From the NCBI GenBank assembly GCA_030268105.1, contig BSDZ01000025.1, positions 310,001 to 374,000 on the forward strand: DNA of 64,000 nucleotides, in the 5' to 3' direction. The position numbers and the translations under genes are program-made. This DNA comes from Volvox africanus. Its lineage: Eukaryota; Chlorophyta; Chlorophyceae; Chlamydomonadales; Volvocaceae. The notes beneath the pieces are model-generated. The model worked only from the letters and a program-made list of their open reading frames with translations, did not search any database and had not been told where the DNA came from. Of the stretch, positions 31,518-42,313 are shown piece after piece; the stretch's first letter is position 1; each line of letters begins with the position of its first letter.

Positions 31518-32350
31518 TGTTGTATGCCGGTTCGATTAGTTGTTGTATGCCGGTTCGATTACCGGTTGCACCGAAATAGGCCGCAATGTATCTAAACATC
31601 ATGAAGCATAATGCAATCATATTAGCATGATATACTCGAGTATATCTAGCTAATCGGACATATTACATTGTCATTCACGACATCGCGCTGTCGGTCAACA
31701 TGTTTGACTCGAGGCTGATAATTAATGCACGATCTATCCATTGGCATATTACATCACGTAATAATACTTTAAATATTATTGCCTTATTTACGTCATAAAC
31801 CATACGCGTATGCAAGAATGCAACGATCGCGATGGTTGGGTCGGCAACTGAATATCGATATTCAGACCTTTGCATATTGCATGCGTTGCATCCAATAATA
31901 TCACGGATGACACGATATTTAGAGCAGTGTTACCAAGGTACTCACACTTGAGATCGGAATCCAGTGAGACCTGTACTGCGCATCGGTATTGCGACGTGAT
32001 AGGTGCGAGGACGGCCTAGAGACCAAAATCGGCTTGCGCTACTTTGGACTAAGTACTCGAGTACTTAACTCTATCTGATATGCATACATATGATATAATC
32101 ATTTATATTCGGCCTGAGCTATTCTAGCATTCCATCTGCAGCCGAGTGATGAACATTGCCCGCGGGGTCTGACGGCGATCTACTGATTTGTAAACGAGGA
32201 TTATTGTAAGTTGAATCTTTCCTTAATCTTGAGTCTTCTGCTGTCACTTTACTCGCATTGGATCGCCTTGCTGATCGTAAGCACGGTGCGCACTAGCTAA
32301 CATTCAGACGTGCAGATTCAGTGCATGGTTGAAGAAGGAAGGATACAACA
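31518..32350 (+). repeat. 3' LTR of Gypsy-F (about 833 bp) with duplicated terminus
   Basis: Follows the Gypsy-F polypurine tract (GGGAGGGGGAA, 31507-31517). Starts TGTTGTATGCCGG and ends GGATACAACA. The first 23 bp (31518-31540) are repeated at once from 31541, so the true LTR start may be either copy. Shares terminal hexamers and scattered similarity with the other Gypsy LTRs. It ends flush with Gypsy-G pol. No gene lies inside. Confidence 0.88.
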
Positions 32351-32351
32351 G

Positions 32352-35300
32352 TCATCCTTACGGCCAGCCATGAAGGCATTGTTGCCTTGCGTACTTAGAC
32401 ACATCGAGCGAGTCATTGCGCGACGTATCACGCTTGCCGGACGTACGGGACTTCCCTGCTTCGATCCGCTGTGTAATCTGTTTTCACCACGCCGTCCCCT
32501 ATTGTCTATCGATCTGTCTAACCACGTGGTTTTGTTCATCCCCTCGTCTCTGCTTGAGATGTCGGAACAGTTGGCCGTATACAGGAGATGTAGGCGTCAA
32601 TATCCAGGCACTGCCGCATGTGTATTACTCCCTGCTTTCTGTCGGAGCAAGGCAGAGGCATCGTTAAGGGGTCTGCAGTGTGTCCACCGGTTCGAGCCGG
32701 GCACCGTTTTGTTTAACGGTGTGGATCGGGAGGGTATGCTGGCTTCGTGGCCAGGGACATCCTACTCGGTCGACGTTTGGTACGAAGCTCCTGATGAGGG
32801 TTCTGTAAGTTTAGAACCCGCCCTAAGTGCACTGACGTTATCTGCTGGGCAGTCGCTCGTAGATAACCGTGTCCCGGTGGTTCAGATTGGTTTGAATGGC
32901 CGTACTCTGAAGGCACTCGTTGACACCAGTGCGAGCGACGACTTCATCTCTGTCGCAGAGGTGAATGCGCTGGGGTTGACCCCAGAGTCATCTGATTGTC
33001 CACAGGTTACCCTTGCCGACGGGGGTAAGCATCCCATCGTGGGCAGGATTACCCTTAGCCTATTGTTAGGCCCTTTGCGTGTTGTGACCCGGCTGTACGT
33101 GTTGCAGGGCTTAGCAGAGACTGCACCGTACATAATGGGGTCTGCGACATTACGACAGTACTGCGCGCGCATCGACATGGAGACCGCAACCCTGCATATG
33201 TGCAAGGGTACTCTGTCGATTAAGGTACCTTTCCTGTCGTTCGAACATGTCACACCAGAGGGGGGTAGAGCTGAGGCGGTGCCTATGGTTAATTTTGCTG
33301 TGACCGCAATGGCCGCGCGAATCGAACCAGAGCTAGTCGGGCGTAAGGAAGCTGTCCGTTTGTTACAAAAGGGTGCCCACGGACTGCTTTTGAGGCCACG
33401 GGTGGGCTGCAGTGCCACCACCGCGCAGACTTCTGTGGATCCTGAGGTTGAGGCCCTACTGTCGCAGTATGAGGACGTCTTCAAAGATATCCCTGGCCTG
33501 CCACCTATGCGTCCTGTTGATCACACAATCCCTCTCATGCCTGGAGCGCAGCCTACGGCCCGGCCAATGTACAGGTTGAGTCCATTGGAGCTGGATGAGG
33601 TGAAGCGCCCGGTGACGGATTTGCTCACAAAGGGTATGATACGCCCCAGCACATCCCCGTATTCTGCACCGATTTTGTTTGTCGGTAAGAAGGATGGGAC
33701 CTTGCGCATGTGCATCGATTACCGGGGGTTGAATGCGAGCATGGTGAAGAATCGCTACCCTTTGCCACGCGTTGACGACCTGTTGGATAAGCTGAAAGGC
33801 TCGGCTTATTTTTCCTCGATTGACTTGCAACAGGGCTATAATCAGATCCGCATCGCTGCCTCTGATATTCTGAAAACCGCTTTTCGGACGCCCTTCGGTC
33901 ACTTCGAGTATACGGTCCTATCGTTTGGGTTGACTAATGCCCCTGCGATGTTTCAGGCGGTCATGGACCGAATGTTTAGGCCGTTTATCGACAGGTTCGT
34001 TGTTTGCTACCTGGATGACATCTTGGTTTATTCTAAGACACGTGAGGAGCACTTGGAGCATCTTCGACTCATGCTCGACATTATGAGGCGGGAGCAATTG
34101 TTTGCTAAACGCACTAAATGCTTTTGGGCGCAGCCTCAGGTGGAATATTTGGGCCACATTGTGTCGGCCACCGGTGTGAAGATGGACCCGCGGAAGGTCG
34201 CCGTGGTTCACGATTGGCCCACGCCTCAGAACCTCACGGAGCTGCGTAAGTTCCTTGGCTTGACCAATTATTTCCGAAAGTTCATTGAAAAATATTCCAT
34301 CATCGCGGTCCCGCTTACTAACTTAACTTGCAAAGGCGTTTTCGTTTCACTCGAGTCGTGGACGTCGCAATGCCAGCGGGCATTCGAAGAGCTCAAGCGA
34401 ACCGTTGCCGAAGATGTCACCCTCGCATTCCCTGACTACTCGTTGCCGTTTCGTGTTGAGGTGGTGTCCAATGCCTCAGTATTTGGAAGCGGCGCTGTAT
34501 TGTTACAGGAAGGGCGACTGATCGCCTTCACAAATAAGAAGTTTTCTGGTGCGGAGATTCGCTACACCACCGGGGAACAGGAGCTTCTGGCAGTGCTGCA
34601 TGCTTTAAAGGAATGGCGCTGTTACCTTGAGGGACGCCCATTTACTTTAAGACTGACCACAAGCCCCTAACGTTTTTGCAAAGTGTTCCGACGTTGAACC
34701 GCTGTCAGGCTAGGTGGATGGAATACCTAGCTAGGTTCGACTGCACCTGGGAGTACATTTCTGGTAAACTTAATATTGCCGATGCTCTCAGTTGACATCC
34801 GTCGCTACATGCTGCAATTTTGGCAGCGCCCGTCGTGCGACCGCGTAACGAGGAGGTGCCGATCGCGACGGACCTCACGGAGCGGTTGAAGGTTGCCTAC
34901 AACGCAGACGCCTGGTTCTCGGAGCCGGCTAATGTGGAATACCTTCGCAAGCAGAATGGCCTTTGGCTACGGACGGAGGGTGTAGCTACGCAAATCGTCG
35001 TCCCGAACGACGACGCACTACGCTACGACATCCTTGCGCGGTTCCACGAGGACCCGTTAGCAGGACACCCTGGTAGCAAGCGGTTGGTCGAGTTGGTGCA
35101 ACGTTCCTTTTGGTGGTCTCGCTTGGCAGCGAACTTCGTACAGACATGCAGTCTGTGCCAGTGCAATAAGGCTTTGCCTGGTAAGGGGCATGGGTTGTTG
35201 CAACCGTTGCCTGTCCCGGATGCGCCTTGGGAAAGTGTTTCCATGGACTTCGTAGTCACGCTGCCCAAAACTGAGGGGGGATATGATGCGGTGTTCGTAA

Positions 35301-36337
35301 TGGTCGATCGTCTGACTAAGATGGTCCACCTAGCACCATGCACATCGTCCTGCACGGCTGAGCAAACCGCACGATTGTTTTTCGACAATGTGGTTCGGTT
35401 ACACGGTGTCCCCAAAAACGTGATCTCGGACCGCGGTGGGCAGTTCACGTCTAAGTTTTGGGAAGCACTCTGCAAGCTAGTTGGCATGTGCGTCAACCCG
35501 AGCACGGCGTACCACCCGCAGACTGATGGTCAAACCGAACGCACAAACCGCACGTTGGGTGATATGTTGCGCAATTATGCTGGTCGCACACCACTCGTTT
35601 GGGATACGTTTTTGACTGCGGCAGAATTCGCGCTTAACAACGCTGTTAACCGCTCTACAGGCAAAAGTCCGTTCTTTCTCAACTACGGATTTCATCCCGT
35701 GCTACCCGTGTGGCGTGAGTTGGAGGTGAACGTGCCTGCTGCTAAGATCTTTGCCAAGTCTTTTATGTCCCGTATCACAGACGCGAAGGCGTGTTTGGAC
35801 ACGGCGCAGCAACGAACGACGGAGTACTACAACAAATCCAAGCAGGATGTGACGTTTTCGGAAGGGCAACTTGTGTTGTTAAGCACCAAGAACTTGCGTT
35901 CCTTGGCTGACGGATCCCGAAAACTCTTACCCCGCTGGATTGGTCCGTATCCTGTCGTGCGCATGGTCGGGAATGTGGCTGTTGAGCTTGCATTGCCCGC
36001 TGATATGACCATTCACCCCACGTTTCACGTATCGCTTGTCCGTCCTTATCGTGGTACAGAACCCGTCCCTGAGCCTGCTAACACCCCCGCAGCGATCGAA
36101 CCAGTTCCCGAGACCTGGATCGCTGGCAAACAGAAGCTTTACAATGTGGAGCGGGTGTTAGATTATCGCGCACATCGTGTGGGCCGACACCGACGTAAGC
36201 GGACAGTACACGAGTACTTGGTCAAGTGGACAGGGTATACCAGCGAGCACAACTCGTGGGAACCGGCACGCAACTTCTCGCAGGACATGAAGCCTCTGCT
36301 CGAAGAAGCCCGCAAACGTGCCACGCAAGCCCAATGA
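32352..36337 (+). pseudogene. pol: Pol of Gypsy-G, decayed
   Basis: Same domain order as Gypsy-A pol. Lesions: protease active site DTGAS reads DTSAS (CCGGT to CCAGT); RT keeps YLDD but has several substitutions (ILKTAF, PAMFQ); RNase H SDAS reads SNAS, losing a catalytic Asp; one A is lost near 34650, shifting the frame after FTL; CGA reads TGA at 34793-34795 in ALSRHPS; three residues are lost before the integrase zinc finger (WSRLAANF). From about 34796 to 36337 the integrase core, GPY/F and chromodomain are open again. The element is dead. Confidence 0.92.
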
Positions 36338-36396
36338 CCCTTGCAGTCGATGCTGTATGAAGCAGCGAGGATGCTGCATACGGGAGGGGGGATAAT

Positions 36397-37230
36397 TGTT
36401 GTGCCATGGTTCGTTTCCCACCGATGCGTAGGTCGATGCGACACTACTAGGCGAAGTGCTACTTTGATGAACGCATGAACGATCAATGCATATGAATGAA
36501 CTTGCATGATATAAATGTATTCGTATACATTTGTATATGCATTTGGCATGTTATCATTATCCATCGCGACATCGCATCATGGCAAATCCGCCTAGCATGC
36601 ATGAAATACCGAATCATTGAAGTGCGCATTATGCTCGTGCTATGAAACGATAAGTAATATTATTTGACATAATATTACTTCATTACAGCACACGTTGAGA
36701 GTGCCGCACTCGTCGCGATGCATGCCTTGCAACCGAGTATCGTTATTCAGACCCTTGCATCATGTGAATGCCGGAAAGGCTTATACGTTGTTATGCTTGG
36801 ACATCGCCTACACGCAGTAGGGTTGTCACACTTAGGATCGGCCTCCTAGTGTGAATCGTACGGCATTGCGATGCTGCAAGTATAACAGATGCGAGGACGG
36901 CTAAGTAAGACAAGACATTTGATACCAGAGAACACTCACGTGTTCAATACTATTATTGCTAATCGCTATTCTACTTAGCCCTAGGTAAGCCTGAACTTCG
37001 CTTATCACCGCCACGTGATGATTGGTTGCTTCCGGCGCTGACGGCGATTTCATCCATTCCATCGCTTCGGTCTGTAAGATTGTGAGTTATATATCTTCTT
37101 GTCTTGAAGTCTTCCGCTGTCTCTGTTTGCTCGCACTTGCCTTACTGTACTTTCAAGTGCTCGCGCATCAGTGTCGAAAGCCTTCAGACGCGCAGATACT
37201 TATGAGCAAACACGAAGGAGAGGTACAACA
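36397..37230 (+). repeat. 3' LTR of Gypsy-G (834 bp)
   Basis: TGTTGTGCC to GGTACAACA after a GGGAGGGGGGATAAT tract. It is clearly the A/C/D LTR but with many substitutions, consistent with the greater age of G. Confidence 0.95.
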
Positions 37231-37725
37231 GCAACACCAATACACGGTACATCTCACACCAGATCGTCGATCCTCAAGTGTGACAAACCCTAGGCGCGTA
37301 TCACAGATATCCGCATATAACACAAACAAGCCTTCCCAGCATTCACGTGATGCAAACGGCCGAGTATCGATATTCGGCTGTTGGCTAACTACTGCGACCT
37401 CCACACTTCCCATACTCATGCACGATTCATGCCAGCAATGAAGTGATAATATAGCAAATACTATTACTTAACAATTCATGCCATTAAAATGCCTTCTGCC
37501 CTCGTTCCTCCAGCCGAGTCAAGCGTTCGCTTGGTGGGCACATTAGTGATACAGCTGGCATGCAAGGCGGGGAGTCGTGATTGCATGGACTCTAGAGCGC
37601 ATGAACAGCTAAATATATGCAAATATATTTAATGCTAGAAATGCCTTTATTAACTTGCCTTGTTAAGTCGCCTTGTTAGGTCGCATTGACCAATGCATCG
37701 GCGATTATTGAACCGTAATACAACA
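37231..37725 (-). repeat. Solo LTR 0, right part only
   Basis: Remainder of an array solo LTR split by Gypsy-G; corresponds to the last 495 bp of the 937-bp repeat. Ends AATACAACA before GGGCC. Confidence 0.93.
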
Positions 37726-37918
37726 GGGCCCCCGGAGGTGCTTCACGCTCAGAACCAATACAGTCCTGATGGGTTTCCCTTGAACCATGTGTTGTAGTGC
37801 CATGGCAGCAGGCAACCAAAATTCGCCTTTCCGTTGTGATGTAGGTAGGTAGGTGTTGAGCATCCTAGCACCAGGAAACACGTGCTTTGCAACATCACAG
37901 CAAGGAAGGAGTGCAGCC

Positions 37919-38014
37919 ATGAAGCGGGAGCAGACAGTGGGACTGGTGTTGGTGTTGGGAGCCCTGGTTGCGCTGGGGTGTGGACCAATAGAGACCGCAG
38001 TCCCTATCGTATAG
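37919..38014 (+). CDS. Hydrophobic 31-codon ORF overlapping tRNA-His (repeated in every core)
   Basis: MKREQTVGLVLVLGALVALG, then a short tail with CGPIETA, ending at the TAG formed by the tRNA D-arm. Basic N-terminus plus a roughly 14-residue hydrophobic core looks like a signal peptide or membrane anchor. ATG context is GCAGCCATG. Copies begin at 39762, 42233, 44705, 46549, 48392, 50840, 53311, 55154, 56996, 59466, 61310 and 63153, each 96 bp. Six (39762, 48392, 50840, 55154, 56996, 63153) read MRREQ; 63153 also has RVA for TVG. I do not recognise a family. It may be the 5' end of a captured host gene, truncated by the tRNA, or chance. Confidence 0.3.
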   Translation: MKREQTVGLVLVLGALVALGCGPIETAVPIV

Positions 38015-38072
38015 TGGTTAGTACATCGCGTTGTGGCCGCGAAGACCCCGGCCCAAATTTTGGGTAGGGACA
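38000..38072 (+). pseudogene. tRNA-His(GTG), degraded T-arm (core 1)
   Basis: Acceptor GTCCCTA/TAGGGAC, D-arm GTAT/GTAC, anticodon stem TCGCG/CGCGA with loop TTGTGGC and discriminator A are as in the intact copies. The T region reads CCCGG-CCCAAATT-TTGGG: an 8-base loop, two G-U pairs and no B box, so Pol III recognition should be poor. Confidence 0.75.
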
Positions 38073-38632
38073 CACCTCATATGACGATTTGTTCATCCTC
38101 CTACATGCGTGCGCACTTCAACATACAATCCAATACAACAACAACCCACCTAGCTATAGGTAAATATACAACGAAGTGTACACATACACACATGCACAAA
38201 CACATCTGTGTTAGGTTCCTTGACAAATACAATGGCATGGAGGGATCCACTGGAAGGGTAAACAAAATTGACATAAATAAGATTTTCATGATATTTCGTT
38301 ATATTCATAATCATATTTTGATTGATTACATTTACGTTCACACGCCCAGCGCTTTTGGAGAAGCATTCATATCACTACTGTGACCTCGCCAAACCTGTAT
38401 GTGCTCGTAAATTGTCTTTGCTGTAGATGTAAATATACTTTGCTGTAGATAAGATACAATGAAATGTATCTTATTTGTAAGGTTGTAAGCATCCTGCTTT
38501 TCAGGTGGGTGAATATATATGTTGGGTCGTTCTCCACACACATATGCCTACACATGTCTACACACACATTTGCCTACACACACATGGACATGGGCAATCC
38601 TACATGGGCAATCCTACAGGCAGGGCAGGGCC

Positions 38633-39569
38633 TGTTGTATCTCTCCTTCTTCGCTCATGCACTTATCTGCGCGTCTGGGCCGAAGTGATACTAGTGCCGA
38701 AGTGCTTGTGGGACAGCAAAGCACCCAAGTGCGATATTATAGGCAGCGGAAGGCTTAGTAGCGATAAAAGATCCAGCTTACAATCATTGACAGGCAGCGA
38801 TGTTTTCCATAAAATTCTTGCAACAATTGTTATTTCACGAGCTAATTTGCTTTATTTGCTTCACCTTATGCTGATCGCTTTTTTGTTATATTAGCGACAT
38901 GTCCGGCTGTCAGAAGCGATGACAGGCTATCATCTCACAGCCGATTGCAAAGCTCAGGCTTGGCTCGGGCCGAAATTATATTGATAAAGTCCGAAAGGAG
39001 AGTTCTCAAGGCAATCCTGCTCAGGGTTTGATAAAAGCTTGCTCTGTTCGGCCATCCTCCTGCATATTCTACTCGCAACACCAATACACGGTACATCTCA
39101 CACCAGATCGTCGATCCTCAAGTGTGACAAACCCTAGGCGCGTATCACAGATATCCGCATATAACACAAACAAGCCTTCCCAGCATTCACGTGATGCAAA
39201 CGGCCGAGTATCGATATTCGGCTGTTGGCTAACTACTGCGACCTCCACACTTCCCATACTCATGCACGATTCATGCCAGCAATGAAGTGATAATATAGCA
39301 AATACTATTACTTAACAATTCATGCCATTAAAATGCCTTCTGCCCTCGTTCCTCCAGCTGAGTCAAGCGTTCGCTTGGTGGGCACATTAGTGATACAGCT
39401 GGCATGCAAGGCGGGGAGTCGTGATTGCATGGACTCTAGAGCGCATGAACAGCTAAATATATGCAAATATATTTAATGCTAGAAATGCCTTTATTAACTT
39501 GCCTTGTTAAGTCGCCTTGTTAGGTCGCATTGACCAATGCATCGGCGATTATTGAACCGTAATACAACA
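38633..39569 (-). repeat. Solo LTR 1 (937 bp) with GGGCC target duplication
   Basis: TGTTGTATCTCTCC to AATACAACA. Homologous along its length, with much divergence, to the reverse of the A/D/G LTR (for example TATCTGCGCGTCTG near the start). GGGCC at 38628-38632 and 39570-39574 is the target duplication, so this was a genuine insertion reduced to a solo LTR before the array spread. Variant sites: CCATCC, ACTCGC, AGCTGAG. Confidence 0.9.
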
Positions 39570-39842
39570 GGGCCCCCGGAGGTGCTTCACGCTCAGAACC
39601 AATACAGTCCTGATGGGTTTCCCTTGAACCATGTGTTGTAGTGCCATGGCAGCAGGCAACCAAAATTCGCCTTTCCGTTGTGATGTAGGTAGGTAGGTGT
39701 TGAGCATCCTAGCACCAGGAAACACGTGCTTGCAACATCACAGCAAGGAAGGAGTGCAGCCATGAGGCGGGAGCAGACAGTGGGACTGGTGTTGGTGTTG
39801 GGAGCCCTGGTTGCGCTGGGGTGTGGACCAATAGAGACCGCA

Positions 39843-39914
39843 GTCCCTATCGTATAGTGGTTAGTACATCGCGTTGTGGCCGCGAAGACCCCGGCTCAAT
39901 TCCGGGTAGGGACA
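39843..39914 (+). tRNA. tRNA-His(GTG), intact fold (core 2)
   Basis: 72 nt. Acceptor GTCCCTA pairs fully with TAGGGAC; discriminator A. D-arm GTAT-AGTGGTTA-GTAC. Anticodon stem TCGCG/CGCGA, loop TTGTGGC, anticodon GTG. T-arm CCCGG-CTCAATT-CCGGG, B box GGCTCAATTCC. The A-box region GTATAGTGGTTAG is that of eukaryotic tRNA-His. The variable loop is 4 nt. The first T4 run downstream is 211 nt away (40125), so normal Pol III termination is missing; the gene may be silent or make a longer transcript. Confidence 0.85.
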
Positions 39915-39926
39915 CACCTCATATGA

Positions 39927-40892
39927 CGATTTGTTCATCCTCCTACATGCGTGCGCACTTCAACATACAATCCAATACAACAACAACCCACCTAGCTATA
40001 GGTAAATATACAACGAAGTGTACACATACACACATGCACAAACACATCTGTGTTAGGTTCCTTGACAAATACAATGGCACGGAGGGATCCACTGGAAGGG
40101 TAAACAAAATTGACATAAATAAGATTTTCATGATATTTCGTTATATTCATAATCATATTTTGATTGATTACATTCACGTTCACACGCCCAGCGCTTTTGG
40201 AGAAGCATTCATATCACTACTGTGACCTCGCCAAACCTGTATGTGCTCGTAAATTGTCTTTGCTGTAGATGTAAATATACTTTGCTTCTTCTTTTACTCT
40301 ATTTTCTACGGCAGAGTGAACGGCGATTATCGCGCCTGCTGCAACTTGGAGCATCCCGCTCATTCTTCCGACTCTTGGCCACCAACGGGAACAACCGCCA
40401 CTCTTAGGGAATATCTTCTTCTGCTCTCCTTTTAACGGCGGAATTAGAGGCAACTCTTGCGCAGGCGGGGATTCGGAACCTCGCGCTATTCCCTCTTCTG
40501 GCCGTCATTGCAGACAGTCGCAAGTCGTTCTTCGATTTGTTCATCCTCCTACATGCGTGCGCACTTCAACATACAATCCAATACAACAACAACCCACCTA
40601 GCTATAGGTAAATATACAACGAAGTGTACACATACACACATGCACAAACACATCTGTGTTAGGTTCCTTGACAAATACAATGGCACGGAGGGATCCACTG
40701 GAAGGGTAAACAAAATTGACATAAATAAGATTTTCATGATATTTCGTTATATTCATAATCATATTTTGATTGATTACATTTACGTTCACACGCCCAGCGC
40801 TTTTGGAGAAGCATTCATATCACTACTGTGACCTCGCCAAACCTGTATGTGCTCGTAAATTGTCTTTGCTGTAGATGTAAATATACTTTGCT
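39927..40892 (+). repeat. X-Y-X segmental duplication (core 2)
   Basis: Segment X (360 bp, CGATTTGTTCATCC to TATACTTTGCT) occurs at 39927-40286 and 40533-40892, separated by the 246-bp Y (40287-40532). X copies differ at one marker, CATTCACG versus CATTTACG. A second tandem copy of a 22-bp motif follows X2. No gene is recognised in X or Y. Confidence 0.93.
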
Positions 40893-41102
40893 GTAGATGT
40901 AAATATACTTTGCTGTAGGTAAGATACAGTGAAATGTATCTTATTTGTAAGGTTGTAAGCATCCTGCTTTTCAGGTGGGTGAATATATATGTTGGGTCGT
41001 TCTCCACACACATATGCCTACACATGTCTACACACACATTTGCCTACACACACATGGACATGGGCAATCCTACATGGGCAATCCTACAGGCAGGGCAGGG
41101 CC

Positions 41103-42039
41103 TGTTGTATCTCTCCTTCTTCGCTCATGCACTTATCTGCGCGTCTGGGCCGAAGTGATACTAGTGCCGAAGTGCTTGTGGGACAGCAAAGCACCCAAGT
41201 GCGATATTATAGGCAGCGGAAGGCTTAGTAGCGATAAAAGATCCAGCTTACAATCATTGACAGGCAGCGATGTTTTCCATAAAATTCTTGCAACAATTGT
41301 TATTTCACGAGCTAATTTGCTTTATTTGCTTCACCTTATGCTGATCGCTTTTTTGTTATATTAGCGACATGTCCGGCTGTCAGAAGCGATGACAGGCTAT
41401 CATCTCACAGCCGATTGCAAAGCTCAGGCTTGGCTCGGGCCGAAATTATATTGATAAAGTCCGAAAGGAGAGTTCTCAAGGCAATCCTGCTCAGGGTTTG
41501 ATAAAAGCTTGCTCTGTTCGGCCGTCCTCCTGCATATTCTACTTGCAACACCAATACACGGTACATCTCACACCAGATCGTCGATCCTCAAGTGTGACAA
41601 ACCCTAGGCGCGTATCACAGATATCCGCATATAACACAAACAAGCCTTCCCAGCATTCACGTGATGCAAACGGCCGAGTATCGATATTCGGCTGTTGGCT
41701 AACTACTGCGACCTCCACACTTCCCATACTCATGCACGATTCATGCCAGCAATGAAGTGATAATATAGCAAATACTATTACTTAACAATTCATGCCATTA
41801 AAATGCCTTCTGCCCTCGTTCCTCCAGCCGAGTCAAGCGTTCGCTTGGTGGGCACATTAGTGATACAGCTGGCATGCAAGGCGGGGAGTCGTGATTGCAT
41901 GGACTCTAGAGCGCATGAACAGCTAAATATATGCAAATATATTTAATGCTAGAAATGCCTTTATTAACTTGCCTTGTTAAGTCGCCTTGTTAGGTCGCAT
42001 TGACCAATGCATCGGCGATTATTGAACCGTAATACAACA
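41103..42039 (-). repeat. Solo LTR 2
   Basis: 937 bp; GGGCC on both sides. Variant sites CCGTCC, ACTTGC, AGCCGAG, i.e. the other haplotype from solo LTR 1. Confidence 0.9.
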
Positions 42040-42313
42040 GGGCCCCCGGAGGTGCTTCACGCTCAGAACCAATACAGTCCTGATGGGTTTCCCTTGAACC
42101 ATGTGTTGTAGTGCCATGGCAGCAGGCAACCAAAATTCGCCTTTCCGTTGTGATGTAGGTAGGTAGGTGTTGAGCATCCTAGCACCAGGAAACACGTGCT
42201 TTGCAACATCACAGCAAGGAAGGAGTGCAGCCATGAAGCGGGAGCAGACAGTGGGACTGGTGTTGGTGTTGGGAGCCCTGGTTGCGCTGGGGTGTGGACC
42301 AATAGAGACCGCA

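Larger units (their letters stand above)
15027..32350 (+). mobile_element. Gypsy-F, hosts Copia and Gypsy-D insertions
   Basis: Related to but distinct from the A family. Pieces in order: ORF0 remnant, gag, UAG, pol, Copia insertion (19901-24643), rest of pol, Gypsy-D insertion (25265-31494), polypurine tract, 3' LTR (31518-32350). Its 5' LTR and leader start are not in the window, as expected if Gypsy-E inserted in the leader. Pol has frameshifts and a stop, so F is inactive. Its right LTR abuts the pol of Gypsy-G, with GTCAT (32351-32355) as candidate right target duplication. Confidence 0.88.
32351..37230 (+). mobile_element. Gypsy-G, oldest A-family copy, 5' part missing
   Basis: Begins in pol at the equivalent of Gypsy-A position 2417 and runs through a complete 3' LTR (36397-37230). 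Pol carries a frameshift, a stop and active-site damage, mostly explained by CpG transitions. The right LTR ends inside a solo LTR of the tandem array, GCAAC (37231-37235) being the probable right target duplication. The 5' LTR, gag and start of pol are expected left of the window, beyond the Gypsy-F insertion. Confidence 0.9.

Noticed and set aside
37841..37858. GTAGGTAGGTAGGT as telomere-like repeat
   Set aside because: Only three to four short repeats in an otherwise unique core sequence; more likely a small microsatellite.
37705..38073. 122-codon minus-strand ORF across the tRNA and its upstream region in several cores
   Set aside because: Absent as such in units with one-base differences (core 2 type), and it reads through the tRNA in antisense; not conserved as a frame.
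38033..38383. Threonine/histidine-rich plus-strand ORFs in X
   Set aside because: Composition reflects the CA-rich microsatellite-like DNA; no domain is recognisable and the start differs between first and second X copies.
40457..40532. Possible second tRNA in Y (CGGGG-ATTCGGAA-CCTCG resembles a T-arm)
   Set aside because: The loop is 8 bases and no matching acceptor, D or anticodon arms are found on either strand.
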